From assembly GCF_020889685.1 (NCBI RefSeq), contig NZ_JACMYO010000021.1, forward strand, positions 1 through 63,764: 63,764 nucleotides of DNA, written 5' to 3'. Within the stretch, counting starts at the first letter, position 1. Each line of letters begins with the position of its first letter. Positions 1 through 8,625 of this stretch are shown one piece after another. The translations under genes were made by a program, and so were the position numbers. This stretch comes from Bradyrhizobium oropedii (lineage in GTDB: Bacteria > Pseudomonadota > Alphaproteobacteria > Rhizobiales > Xanthobacteraceae). Below the pieces are notes generated by a model that did not search any database, was not told where the DNA came from, and saw only the letters and a list, made by a program, of their open reading frames with translations.

Positions 1-1
1 C

Positions 2-1306
2 GTGGAACGCGAGATAGAGATCCTGGCTTTGATGCAGCAGCAACTACGCTATGCCTACGAGCATCTGCCGTTCTACCGAAGGCATTACGATCGGGCCGGC
101 TTTTCGCCCGACAAGGTGACGTCCATCGCCAGCTTCACCGAACTCGTGCCGATCATCACCAAACAGATGCTGCGCGAAGATCAGGCGGAAAACCCGCCCT
201 TCGGCAGCTATCTCGGCTCGGGGCCCGTCGACATCTGCCGTATACACGGCTCGTCAGGAACCAGCGGCAAGCCGACACTTTATGCGATCTCGCGTGAGGA
301 TTGGGACTACATCTCGGACGTCATGGCGCAGGCCTTCTACACCAGCGGAGTTCGTCCCGGTGACGTCGTGCAGCTTGCGACGGTCTTCAGTCTTTTCATG
401 GGGGGATGGGGCTCGCTGCTCGGCATCGAACGGCTGGGGGCGACGGCCTTCCCGATCGGTGCGGGTGAGACTGAACGCCAGATCGAGCTGATGTGGCGGG
501 TCAAGTCGACTGTGTTGATCACGACACCAAGCTATGCGCTGCACATGCTGGAGACGGCACGATCGATGGGACTGGATCCGTCTACCTCACCGCTTCGTCT
601 CGGAATCTTCATCGGAGAGCCCGGCTCGTCGATTCCAGGAACGCGGCAGGCACTCGAGGCGGGATGGGGCATCGTGGTGCGCGACATGGCAACGACGTCG
701 GAAATGACGCCGTGGGGCACCAACGCGGAATGCGAACTCGGCCACGGCGTGCACGTGATGCAGGATGAGGTCTGGACCGAAGTCGTCGCGAAGGACAATT
801 CCAACCGCGCCCTCCCCGATGGCGAGAGCGGAGCCCTCGTCTACACTCACCTTCGGAGACGGTCGCAGCCCATGATCCGCTTCTATTCGGGCGACGAGTC
901 CCACATGACGCACGAACCGTGCGGCTGCGGACGCACCTACCCGCGGCTTCCCATGGGCGTCTATGGCCGCCTGGACGACATGCTGCTGATCCGTGGCGCC
1001 AATGTCTATCCGAGCCAGGTTCAGCGCTCCCTTCTCTCGGTGCCGGGCACCGGCGTCGAGTTCAAGATTGTCCTTGAACGGCAAGGCGCACTGGACAAGG
1101 CGACCGTCCGGGTCGAACGCGATCCTGCCGCAAAGCCCGACAATCCGGCCGAATTCGACGGCGAGCTCATGAACAGGATCAAACGCAAGCTGAAGAACGA
1201 CACCAATATCAATTTCGAGATTGAGGTCCTCCCGCCGAACTCACTGGAGCGAGCCATTTCGAAGGCGAAGCGGGTCGATGATCGGCGCCCGCGATTCCGG
1301 CCCTAA
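2..1306 (+). CDS. PaaK-like phenylacetate/aryl-CoA ligase, possibly 5'-truncated by the window
   Basis: Member of the phenylacetate-CoA ligase (PaaK) branch of adenylate-forming enzymes, which activate aryl or alkyl carboxylic acids to CoA thioesters through an acyl-AMP intermediate in the cytoplasm. Visible features are the PaaK-type N-terminus (RYAYEHLPFYRRHYD), the P-loop HGSSGTSGKPT near residues 82-92, a C-x-CGRTYPRL motif before the hinge, and GRLDDMLLIRGANVYPSQV opening the C-terminal domain. The first usable codon is a GTG at base 2. PaaK proteins usually carry a short leader before this point, so the true start may lie outside the window. It faces away from the thiolase-P450-ligase operon that follows. 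The substrate is not determined; the family assignment is solid. Confidence 0.85.
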   Translation: MEREIEILALMQQQLRYAYEHLPFYRRHYDRAGFSPDKVTSIASFTELVPIITKQMLREDQAENPPFGSYLGSGPVDICRIHGSSGTSGKPTLYAISREDWDYISDVMAQAFYTSGVRPGDVVQLATVFSLFMGGWGSLLGIERLGATAFPIGAGETERQIELMWRVKSTVLITTPSYALHMLETARSMGLDPSTSPLRLGIFIGEPGSSIPGTRQALEAGWGIVVRDMATTSEMTPWGTNAECELGHGVHVMQDEVWTEVVAKDNSNRALPDGESGALVYTHLRRRSQPMIRFYSGDESHMTHEPCGCGRTYPRLPMGVYGRLDDMLLIRGANVYPSQVQRSLLSVPGTGVEFKIVLERQGALDKATVRVERDPAAKPDNPAEFDGELMNRIKRKLKNDTNINFEIEVLPPNSLERAISKAKRVDDRRPRFRP

Positions 1307-1561
1307 CGGCCTAAGGAGTCACGGCGAACTAATCCCCGCAGCTACGTTCGGTACCGCCGGGATCAACGGTCCGCATGGGTGATACGAGGCTTCAGCAGGC
1401 CGATGGAAATGGGTGTCTAACGGACCATACTGGCCGCGGCAGCATCGTCACGCCGCGGCCGCCCGTCCGAAACAGGCGTGGTGCGCGGATCCTAGTGGCA
1501 GCGCCGGCGTCCGTCGGCGCTGCTTTCGAAGACAGTTGCGGTTGCAATCAACCCAGCCTGA

Positions 1562-2830
1562 TCAGCAGTCAAGCTTCTCCAGAATCGTGATCGCGCACGC
1601 AGCCTCGTCAAATCCCATCACGCCACCACCATTTTCGGCGAGCGCTATTCGCACCCCTTCCGCCTGTCGATCGCCGGCCTCGCCGCGCAGTTGCAATACG
1701 AGTTCGTGGATCATCGAGAGGCCCGTCGCTCCAATGGGGTGCCCCTTGGAGACAAGTCCCCCGGACAGGTTGATGGGACGCTCCCCTCCGAGCGCAGCAG
1801 CGCCGGATTCAACATAGGCACCACCCTGCCCTTCGCCGCAAAAACGGAGCATCTCGGCCTGGTAGAGCTCACAGAATGACGTCGCATCGTGCACTTCAGC
1901 GATATCGATATCCGATGGCGAAAGTCCCGCAATCTTGTACGCACGATCAGCCGCGATGCGTGACAGTCCAGGCTCGTCGAGCGACCGATACTTTCCGCCC
2001 GACATCGTGCTGGCGCGAACCTTGACCGCGCGGTCTCGCACGCGGGCCGGAAGCGCGACGAGGTAGTCCCTCGAGCAGACGAGCGCGGCCGCAGCCCCGT
2101 CGCCGATCGGCGCGCACATGCTGCGCGTCAACGGATAGCTGATCTCGCGATCGGCGAGCACCTCATCGACCGTCATCCTGAAGCGGTACTGCGCAAGAGG
2201 ATTGAGGCTGCCATGCGTGTGATTCTTCGCGGCGCCTGCCGCGATCTGCCGCGGCGTGGTGCCGTAACGCTGCATGTGATACGCCGCCTGCATGGCGTAA
2301 GTATCCATGAAGATGGTGCCGCGCTGGTCGCCGGGCTTGAACTGCTTTCCGCATGTCCTGCCGGCATCGTCGTAGTAGGCAAGCCATTCGTCCGGATCCA
2401 GGCGATCGATCCCGCCGTCGAAAATCTCCTGAATGCGCACCGCATCATCGGGAATGAATGTCTTCTCGACCCCGATGGCGAGCGAGAGCTGCGCATCGCC
2501 CGAGGCGATATCCTTCCAGGCACCATGGAAGGCCTGGGAGGCCGTGGCGCAGCCGCCCTCGACATTCATCATCGGTACGCGTTCGGGAAAAAGGCCCTCC
2601 TGAACCAGCGGTGAGAAGCAGACTTGTCCGCGAATGTTGCGTTGCCCAAACGAACCCATTCCGCAATTCCCAAACCAGGCCATCGAGATGTCGCGGCCAT
2701 CCCCGATTCCGGCATCCGCCAGAACGGCGAGATAGGCCTCGCGCGCAAGCTCCTTGAAGCCAGTCTCGGGCTTCTTTCCGAAAGACGTACAGGCTGTCCC
2801 AACGACATAGACCTCCGGGATCCCTTCCAT
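1562..2830 (-). CDS. SCPx-type thiolase (acetyl-CoA acetyltransferase family)
   Basis: A 422-residue thiolase of the lipid-transfer/SCPx branch that would cleave a 3-ketoacyl-CoA with CoA. The nucleophilic cysteine is present (NVEGGCATAS, Cys94) and the C-terminal catalytic block reads GGLVSKGHPIGATG followed by ENGGGVMG, as is usual in this branch. The ATG at 2830 follows a strong GGGAGGG ribosome-binding site. It is the last gene of a minus-strand operon, 28 bp after the P450 gene, which follows the CoA synthetase gene. The expected order of chemistry is CoA activation, oxidation and thiolysis. The substrate is unknown. Confidence 0.9.
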   Translation of the reverse strand: MEGIPEVYVVGTACTSFGKKPETGFKELAREAYLAVLADAGIGDGRDISMAWFGNCGMGSFGQRNIRGQVCFSPLVQEGLFPERVPMMNVEGGCATASQAFHGAWKDIASGDAQLSLAIGVEKTFIPDDAVRIQEIFDGGIDRLDPDEWLAYYDDAGRTCGKQFKPGDQRGTIFMDTYAMQAAYHMQRYGTTPRQIAAGAAKNHTHGSLNPLAQYRFRMTVDEVLADREISYPLTRSMCAPIGDGAAAALVCSRDYLVALPARVRDRAVKVRASTMSGGKYRSLDEPGLSRIAADRAYKIAGLSPSDIDIAEVHDATSFCELYQAEMLRFCGEGQGGAYVESGAAALGGERPINLSGGLVSKGHPIGATGLSMIHELVLQLRGEAGDRQAEGVRIALAENGGGVMGFDEAACAITILEKLDC

Positions 2831-2858
2831 CGGCTTCGACTCCCTCCCTTAAACCGGA

Positions 2859-4082
2859 TCAACGCAGGCGGACTGGCAGCGATTGCATGCCGCGCAAAAT
2901 GAGCGAATCCTTCCACTCCGGAGCGATCGCGGTCGCCAGCGCTATCCGGGGAAAGCGCTCGATCAACGAACGCAGCGCGATTTGTCCCTCGAGCCGCGCA
3001 AGCTGAGCACCAAGGCAGAAATGAATGCCATGCCCGAAGGTCAGATGCGCATTTGGCGATCGACCGGCATCGAAGCGGTCCGCATCCGGAAACTGCTCGG
3101 GGTCGCGGTTGGCTGCATTGATGAAGGCGAAAAGCCGCTGCCCCTTCCGCAACTGCCTGGAGCCGAACTCGACGTCAGCCGTAATGACGCGTGCGAGGGC
3201 GCCACTCGGGCCGTCATATCGCAACCATTCCTCGACGGCAGAATCAACCAGCGAGGAATCGTCCTTGACGCGCTCCCATTGCTCGGGTGACCGCATCGTA
3301 TAATAGAGGCCATTGCCGAGCAGATTGGTCGTGGTTTCGTGTCCGGCAAATAGCAGCAGAATGCAGGTCGCTATCACCTCATCACTGCTCAGCGCCTCCT
3401 GCTCCTCTCGCGCCAGCACCATCTGGCTGATGATGTCGTCCCGAGGATCGGCGGCGCGTTGCGCAACGATGCCGCGGAAATAGTCCGCCATGGCTTTCGC
3501 CCCGGCTTCGGCGCGCAGATACTTGTCCGCGGTCGCTCGTGAGGTCCCGATGAACAGCGCGATATCGTCGGACCAGTGCTTGACCTGCAGCAGATGCTCG
3601 CGGGGGACGCCGAGCAGATCCATCATCACGGTTGCCGGCAACGGATAGGCGAAGTCGGCTATCCAATCGACGGCTCCCCCCGAGGCCGACTTGCGCTCCA
3701 TCTCCTCGAACAGCAATCCGACGATCTGCTCGACATTCGGCTCCAGCGCCTTCACCGAACGCGACGTGAAAGCCTTGGTGAAGAGGCGACGCAGGCGCGT
3801 GTGCTCGGGAGGGTCGCGGAAGACCATCCAGTTCCCGAGATAGGTCATCAGGCCGGTATAGCTGGTCCGGCTTTCCGCCGGCACTGCCGCAAAGAAAGGG
3901 GCAAGTCGATCCGCGGACATGTCGGAATTGACCACCGCCACGCACTTGACGTCCTCGTAGCGCGTAACGACCCATGCTTTCATGGCCGACGACCAATGAA
4001 CCGGGTCGTTCTCCCGCAGTTGCGCGAAGAGGGGAAATGGGTCGGCGTTGACCTTTGGATCAGCGAAGTCAAGGTTCAGCAT
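2859..4082 (-). CDS. Cytochrome P450 (soluble bacterial class)
   Basis: Soluble haem monooxygenase of 407 residues. It has the I-helix oxygen-binding motif AGHETT (residues 246-251), the K-helix ExxR (EWLR, 285-288) and the haem-ligand loop FGHGIHFCLG with Cys356. No N-terminal membrane anchor is seen. The start ATG at 4082 is preceded by GAGGAGATTG. Neither a ferredoxin nor a reductase gene lies nearby, so redox partners must be encoded elsewhere. It lies between a CoA synthetase and a thiolase gene in one operon, which suggests hydroxylation of a carboxylic acid or of its CoA ester. Confidence 0.93.
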   Translation of the reverse strand: MLNLDFADPKVNADPFPLFAQLRENDPVHWSSAMKAWVVTRYEDVKCVAVVNSDMSADRLAPFFAAVPAESRTSYTGLMTYLGNWMVFRDPPEHTRLRRLFTKAFTSRSVKALEPNVEQIVGLLFEEMERKSASGGAVDWIADFAYPLPATVMMDLLGVPREHLLQVKHWSDDIALFIGTSRATADKYLRAEAGAKAMADYFRGIVAQRAADPRDDIISQMVLAREEQEALSSDEVIATCILLLFAGHETTTNLLGNGLYYTMRSPEQWERVKDDSSLVDSAVEEWLRYDGPSGALARVITADVEFGSRQLRKGQRLFAFINAANRDPEQFPDADRFDAGRSPNAHLTFGHGIHFCLGAQLARLEGQIALRSLIERFPRIALATAIAPEWKDSLILRGMQSLPVRLR

Positions 4083-4171
4083 CGTTCAACAATCTCCTCA
4101 TCCGGCGCGCTTGTACGGAGCACGCCGGATATGATGGCCGGATCCACTTCCACGAGGTCCCGGCTCGGCAC

Positions 4172-6094
4172 TCACTTGCGGAATCTGGCCTCGTTCGGCT
4201 TGGTCAGCCCGACGACACCTTGCTCATCGATGACGCGGGCGATGCGCCGGCCCCTGTCCGTATTGGCCTCGAGTTCCGATAACGCCTCGCGCGGTGTGAC
4301 CGGGCTGTCGTCGACCTTCAGATGCGGCATATCGATTAGCGCGGACGGCATGCTGGCGTTGAATGCTGCCAACCGTACCAGCGCGGTGTTGTCGGCCTCA
4401 CCCCAGAAGTCGACCAATGACGTCTTGAGGGTCTTGCCCGCGGGATTTGTCGGCAGCGTCCTCGCGAAGACGACGTATTCAGGCGTCTCGTACCTCGCGA
4501 GATGCCTGGCGCAGTGGTCGCGAATCTCGTCCGGCGTCGCACTTTGACCCGGCTTGAGCACCACCACCGCCTTGAGGCGCTCGGAGAAGACATGATCGGG
4601 AACGCCCACCACGGCCGCGCGCAGCACCTTTGGGTGAAGATAGAGCTTGTTTTCGACCTCGATGCAGTAGACGTTCTGCCCGCCGCGAACGACCATGTCC
4701 TTCTTGCGGTCGAGCAGCCAGAGATAGCCCTCTTCGTCGATCTTGGCCCAGTCACCCGAGAGCACGAAACCGTCGCGCCGGAACACCTCGGCCGTCTTGC
4801 CGGGCTCCTGCCAGTATCCCGCGTTGGTCTGTTGACCGCGGTATGCGACTTCGCCGATCACATTTGGCTCACGCACCTCGTTGCCGTCGTCGTCGAAGAT
4901 CGCGATGTCGGTGTTCGGAGTAGCGAGGCCGCAACTGGTGATCTTGCGTATTGCATCTTCGGTCGGCAACGCGAAGCCGAGCGCGGTGCTTTCCGAAACC
5001 GAGCCGGCATTCACCATCGAGATCGGCGCAAACTCCAGATTAAGCTGGTTGATGAACGTCTCCGACGACGCGTGACCGCCAAAGATAATCTTCTTGAGCG
5101 TCGAGCAGTCGTGATAGCGGAATTCCGGATGGTTCATCATCATCCACAGCATGATCGGCGCCGCCACGGTCCATGTGGCCCGCTCCGCCTCGATCAGCTT
5201 GATCGCATCGAGCGGCGCAAATGCCGCCATGATCACGCACTTGCCGCCGCTGAGCAGCGCCGGCAGGAAGTCGGCGTAGACGGCCGTGTTGTGATACAGC
5301 GGCGGCATGCAAAGGTTGACGTCGTCCTCACAAAGACCCTTTGCCGCCACCATCACGTTCTGCGCGCAGCCAATCGCATTGATGTGCATGGCCATCGTCC
5401 CCTTCGGCACTCCGGTCGTGCCGGACGTGAAGGAAATAGCGCACAGGTCCCACTCATCGACCGGCTCATGCGCGACAGGATCGATACCGGGCTGGGTGAG
5501 TTGCGCGAAGGAAAGCGTTCCTGCCGGGGCTTCTTGACCGGTCAGGAAGACCACCTCCACGCTCCCGAGACCGGCTCGCAGCGATCCAAGCTTTCCGTTC
5601 CAGACATCTGGCGATACCAAAAGCCCCTTGGCTCCGACCTTGTTGATCTGGGCGGCCAATCCTTCTGCCGGGAGCCCGAGATTGACCGGCACCGCGACGC
5701 CGCCAAGTTGAATGATAGCGAGATAGCTAATGACGTATTCGAGGCACCCCGCCGTCAGCAGACACAGTCTGTCGCGCTTCTTGAAACCGAACTCGCGCCG
5801 CAACCGCGCAGCCGCGCGATCGACCTGCGCTCCGACCTCGCGCCAAGTCATCCGGTGACCGCCGGGATAGAAGACGTAGGCCTCCCGGTCGGGCCAACGT
5901 GCAACATTGGTAGCCAGGCACTCGGAAATGCTTTGCGGCCGGTCGCGATACGCCCAGATCTCCGTTCCTTCCCACGCAATGCCGCGCCTAAGTGGCGCCC
6001 TGATCCTGGTGACGCGTTCGGCAAGCTTCGGATCCATGTCGCGCCACGACTTGCACATGCCCTGCGCACTGCCCTTGATTTCCCAGGCTCCCAT
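4172..6094 (-). CDS. AMP-dependent acyl-CoA synthetase
   Basis: Adenylate-forming acyl-CoA synthetase of 640 residues. The ATP P-loop FTSGTTGVPKG is at about 222-232. The C-terminal domain has RGGQNVYCIEVE and the conserved lysine in NPAGKTLK. It is longer than the usual 520-560 residues because of N- and C-terminal extensions of about 40-50 residues each. The ATG at 6094 follows GGGAAGGGG. It is the first gene of the operon that continues with P450 and thiolase, and its promoter region is shared with the divergent TetR gene. A perfect palindrome lies 77 bp upstream. The acid it activates is unknown. Confidence 0.9.
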   Translation of the reverse strand: MGAWEIKGSAQGMCKSWRDMDPKLAERVTRIRAPLRRGIAWEGTEIWAYRDRPQSISECLATNVARWPDREAYVFYPGGHRMTWREVGAQVDRAAARLRREFGFKKRDRLCLLTAGCLEYVISYLAIIQLGGVAVPVNLGLPAEGLAAQINKVGAKGLLVSPDVWNGKLGSLRAGLGSVEVVFLTGQEAPAGTLSFAQLTQPGIDPVAHEPVDEWDLCAISFTSGTTGVPKGTMAMHINAIGCAQNVMVAAKGLCEDDVNLCMPPLYHNTAVYADFLPALLSGGKCVIMAAFAPLDAIKLIEAERATWTVAAPIMLWMMMNHPEFRYHDCSTLKKIIFGGHASSETFINQLNLEFAPISMVNAGSVSESTALGFALPTEDAIRKITSCGLATPNTDIAIFDDDGNEVREPNVIGEVAYRGQQTNAGYWQEPGKTAEVFRRDGFVLSGDWAKIDEEGYLWLLDRKKDMVVRGGQNVYCIEVENKLYLHPKVLRAAVVGVPDHVFSERLKAVVVLKPGQSATPDEIRDHCARHLARYETPEYVVFARTLPTNPAGKTLKTSLVDFWGEADNTALVRLAAFNASMPSALIDMPHLKVDDSPVTPREALSELEANTDRGRRIARVIDEQGVVGLTKPNEARFRK

Positions 6095-6170
6095 TTCCCC
6101 TTCCCTTTCATTCAGTCGGCCGTCGACCGCGCGGCGGACGTTACCCGGCGAATTTCGCCGGTGTCAATTA

Positions 6171-6190
6171 CCAAACAACTGTTTGTTTGG
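6171..6190. promoter_or_regulatory. Putative TetR operator, CCAAACAA-CTGT-TTGTTTGG
   Basis: Perfect inverted repeat with 8-bp arms and a 4-bp centre, placed almost symmetrically between the divergent starts at 6094 and 6272. It also contains the AACA-AC-TGTT core found in the palindromes at 8548, 11526 and 14789. Its position suggests control of the P450 operon and autoregulation of the adjacent TetR gene. Confidence 0.65.
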
Positions 6191-6271
6191 CGATTTGGGT
6201 GCGTCATTCTCGACGGCGCGAGCTTCGTCAGCTAAGACAGAACCTCAGCCACACCTCCCGAACGAAACCAG

Positions 6272-6907
6272 ATGACCGCGAAAAGCCAACGCGCCCGCTC
6301 CACAGCTCAAGCGCCCTCCCCAAAGACGGCACCGCGGCCGCGAGCTTCCGGCAAGACGCAGGAGCTGCCTGACGACCGCAGACAAGTGCTGATCAGCGAG
6401 GCGGCGCGGCTGTTCGGCAGCAAGGGTTACGAGAATACATCGATGCGCGACATCGCCGCGGTCGTCGGCATCCTGCCCGGCTCGCTCTATTATCACTTCC
6501 CGTCCAAGGAGGATCTGTTCGTCGCGGTCTATTCCTTTGCGGTGTCCCAGTCACTGGATGCGGTGAAACAGGCCGTGGAAGGACGCGACGATGCATGGGC
6601 CCGCCTCGAGGCGGCATGCATCGCTCACATGCACGGCCTGCTCGACAAGAATCGCTTTGCGTCCGTGCTGGTCTCGCATCTCGCCGTCGATACCCTTCCC
6701 GAGCAGGTTGTGACGCTGCGCGACAAATACGAAGCCGTTTTCAAGGATCTCGTTGCCGAGTTGCCGCTGCCGGCGGGAGTCGATCAACGCATCTTCAGGC
6801 TCGGGCTGCTGGGATCGATGAACTGGGCGATCACCTGGTACCGGCCCGGTGTCGAAACCCCGGCAAGCATTGCCCGCAAGCTATTGAACGTTATTCGTCG
6901 GGCATGA
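6272..6907 (+). CDS. TetR/AcrR-family transcriptional regulator
   Basis: A 211-residue TetR-type repressor. A basic, probably disordered N-terminal tail of about 35 residues precedes a standard helix-turn-helix (SMRDIAAVVGILPGSLYYHF, about 57-76). The C-terminal half is the ligand domain, which in regulators next to acyl-CoA genes usually senses an acyl-CoA or free acid. It is divergent from the CoA synthetase-P450-thiolase operon, with a perfect palindrome in the gap, so local repression is likely. The ribosome-binding site before 6272 is weak, so the exact start is less certain. Confidence 0.9.
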   Translation: MTAKSQRARSTAQAPSPKTAPRPRASGKTQELPDDRRQVLISEAARLFGSKGYENTSMRDIAAVVGILPGSLYYHFPSKEDLFVAVYSFAVSQSLDAVKQAVEGRDDAWARLEAACIAHMHGLLDKNRFASVLVSHLAVDTLPEQVVTLRDKYEAVFKDLVAELPLPAGVDQRIFRLGLLGSMNWAITWYRPGVETPASIARKLLNVIRRA

Positions 6908-6960
6908 GCGTCGGTAACCCGTGAAATATGTGGATGGGTCGCCGGGTCCGTCATGCGTTG

Positions 6961-6983
6961 CGAAACGGTTCATTGCCGTTTCG
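6961..6983. promoter_or_regulatory. Inverted repeat CGAAACGG-N7-CCGTTTCG between two TetR genes
   Basis: Perfect 8-bp arms with a 7-bp spacer, 45 bp before the second TetR start and 54 bp after the first TetR stop. No T-run follows, so an operator or a processing hairpin is more likely than an intrinsic terminator. Confidence 0.4.
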
Positions 6984-7027
6984 GATCACCGCGACAATAT
7001 GCTGCAAATGAAGAGCTTCAGGCAGAC

Positions 7028-7738
7028 ATGAAAGTCACGCGAACATCCACACGTTCCGGTACCGGATCGCGTCGCAAATCAGCGACGGGTCGACCGAAGG
7101 GCACGTCGGCGGGGCGCAAGCGCAGCGCCAGGGTCGAAGTGGCCCCCGTACAGATGAAGTCGGAGCGGTCGCGCGATCAGATTCTACAATCCGCAGCGCA
7201 ATTGTTTCGCCGCCAGGGATTCTCGGCCACGACGCTGCGCCAGATCGCCGCAAGAGCCAAGATCAAGGCCGGAAGCATCTACTACCACTTCGACTCCAAG
7301 GAGGAGATCCTCGATGAGGTGCTGGACCGGGGCCTTCGCCACGTCTTCGAAACGGTCAAGAACGCGGTCGAACAAGCGGGCAAGGTATCGCATCGGCGCA
7401 GGATCGGCCTCGCGATCGAGGCCCACCTTGTCGCACTGCTCGAGACCAGCGACTTCACCTCGGCCAACATCCGCATCTACGGGCAATTGCCGGAGCACCT
7501 GAAGAAGCCGCACCGGCCGTTGCGGCGAGCCTACGCCGAATATTGGGATCAGCTCTTCATCAATGCGCGGCGTGCCGGCGAGATCCGGGCTGACATGGAG
7601 GTGGTGCCACTGCGCATGTTCGTGATCGGCGCGCTGAACTGGACGATCGAATGGTTCAGGCTGGAGAACAGGGATGCCGTGCTCGAACTGGCTCGCCGCA
7701 CCGAGACCCTGATCTTCGAAGGCGTCAACAAGCCCTGA
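7028..7738 (+). CDS. TetR/AcrR-family transcriptional regulator, second paralogue
   Basis: TetR-type regulator of 236 residues from the ATG at 7028. The open frame extends further upstream but lacks support there and would include an inverted repeat. The N-terminus is a Lys/Arg-rich tail with GRPKG, resembling an AT-hook, before the helix-turn-helix (TLRQIAARAKIKAGSIYYHF). The DNA-recognition half resembles the preceding TetR. It is convergent with the crotonase gene, 6 bp away. It is the best-placed candidate to bind the three TTCTAACA-N2-TGTTAGAA sites downstream, but the sequence alone cannot prove which TetR does so. Confidence 0.88.
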   Translation: MKVTRTSTRSGTGSRRKSATGRPKGTSAGRKRSARVEVAPVQMKSERSRDQILQSAAQLFRRQGFSATTLRQIAARAKIKAGSIYYHFDSKEEILDEVLDRGLRHVFETVKNAVEQAGKVSHRRRIGLAIEAHLVALLETSDFTSANIRIYGQLPEHLKKPHRPLRRAYAEYWDQLFINARRAGEIRADMEVVPLRMFVIGALNWTIEWFRLENRDAVLELARRTETLIFEGVNKP

Positions 7739-7744
7739 CCCCTT

Positions 7745-8530
7745 CTATCTGCCTTGCCAGACCGGCTTGCGTTTCTCGGCGAACGCCTTCGGTCCTTCGA
7801 TCGCATCGAGGCTGGCATAGGCCTCCACATGCAGCCGCTCAGCCTCGACAAGCCCCTGTGCATGACCGAGATCCATTGCGGCGAGCACGCTGGCCTTGGC
7901 CGCCTTGACGGACAACGGCGCCCCCTCGACGATCTTCCGCGCCAATTCGCTTGCACGTTCGCGGACGGCTTGTGGCGTGTCTTCCAGCGAATTGACAAAG
8001 CCATACTCCGCAAGTAGCTCGATCGGCATCGTCTCGCCGGTGAGAACCATTTCCATCAGCAGCGGCTGCGGAACCATCCACAGCATCGGCACCGCCCACG
8101 GGGACCCGCGTCCCATCTTCACTTCGGTTATCCCTGCCCGCGTGCCGCGCAGCGCGATCCTCAGATCGCACTTCAGCGCAAGCATCATCCCGCCGGCCAT
8201 CAGGGATCCGGTCATCGCGGCAATGATCGGCTTCGAAACCTTCCGCATCGCGTGCTGCATGGGATCGCGCATCCGCGTCAGGATATCGACCCCGTCCCTC
8301 GCCCGGATATCTGCGGCCTGCTTCAGGTCCAGCCCGGCACAGAACACGCCGCAGTCCGCGGAGGTCAGGATGATTACCCGGACGGAAGGATCGGCTTCGG
8401 CCTTGCTCCACGCGTCGGTCAGACCGTTCATCGCCTCGACCGAGAGCGCGTTCTTGCGTTCGGGGCGGTCGATGGTCACGGTCGCGATGCCGCCCTCGAC
8501 CGAATAGCGGACCTGCTCTTTGTCGGCCAC
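7745..8530 (-). CDS. Enoyl-CoA hydratase/isomerase (crotonase) family protein
   Basis: Crotonase-fold protein of 261 residues when started at the GTG at 8530, which has a good AAAGGAAGAAG ribosome-binding site. An in-frame ATG further upstream falls inside the operator and is unlikely. The oxyanion-hole segments FCAGLDL and SLMAGGMMLAL are visible. The glutamate normally found in GGGxE is replaced by Met (GGMML), while the second acidic position survives in ITEVKMG. It may therefore be an isomerase or another crotonase activity rather than a standard hydratase. It is transcribed divergently from the CoA ligase at 8626, with the operator just upstream. Confidence 0.88.
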   Translation of the reverse strand: MADKEQVRYSVEGGIATVTIDRPERKNALSVEAMNGLTDAWSKAEADPSVRVIILTSADCGVFCAGLDLKQAADIRARDGVDILTRMRDPMQHAMRKVSKPIIAAMTGSLMAGGMMLALKCDLRIALRGTRAGITEVKMGRGSPWAVPMLWMVPQPLLMEMVLTGETMPIELLAEYGFVNSLEDTPQAVRERASELARKIVEGAPLSVKAAKASVLAAMDLGHAQGLVEAERLHVEAYASLDAIEGPKAFAEKRKPVWQGR

Positions 8531-8547
8531 GATATCTTCTTCCTTTA

Positions 8548-8567
8548 ATTCTAACATTTGTTAGAAT
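8548..8567. promoter_or_regulatory. Operator copy 1, ATTCTAACA-TT-TGTTAGAAT
   Basis: Perfect palindrome with 9-bp arms and a 2-bp centre, between the divergent crotonase (GTG at 8530) and CoA ligase (ATG at 8626). It is one of three closely matching sites (others at 11526 and 14789) in front of transcription units of this island, and is typical of TetR operators. Confidence 0.75.
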
Positions 8568-8625
8568 ACATCGCCGGTCGCCAAATGCAAGAAGATGGCG
8601 CAGCTCTTGAAGCAGGAGGAAACCA

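Noticed and set aside
4502..6235. Long open frame opposite the acyl-CoA synthetase
   Set aside because: High-GC antisense frame. The synthetase frame has all family motifs, and the opposing one has none.
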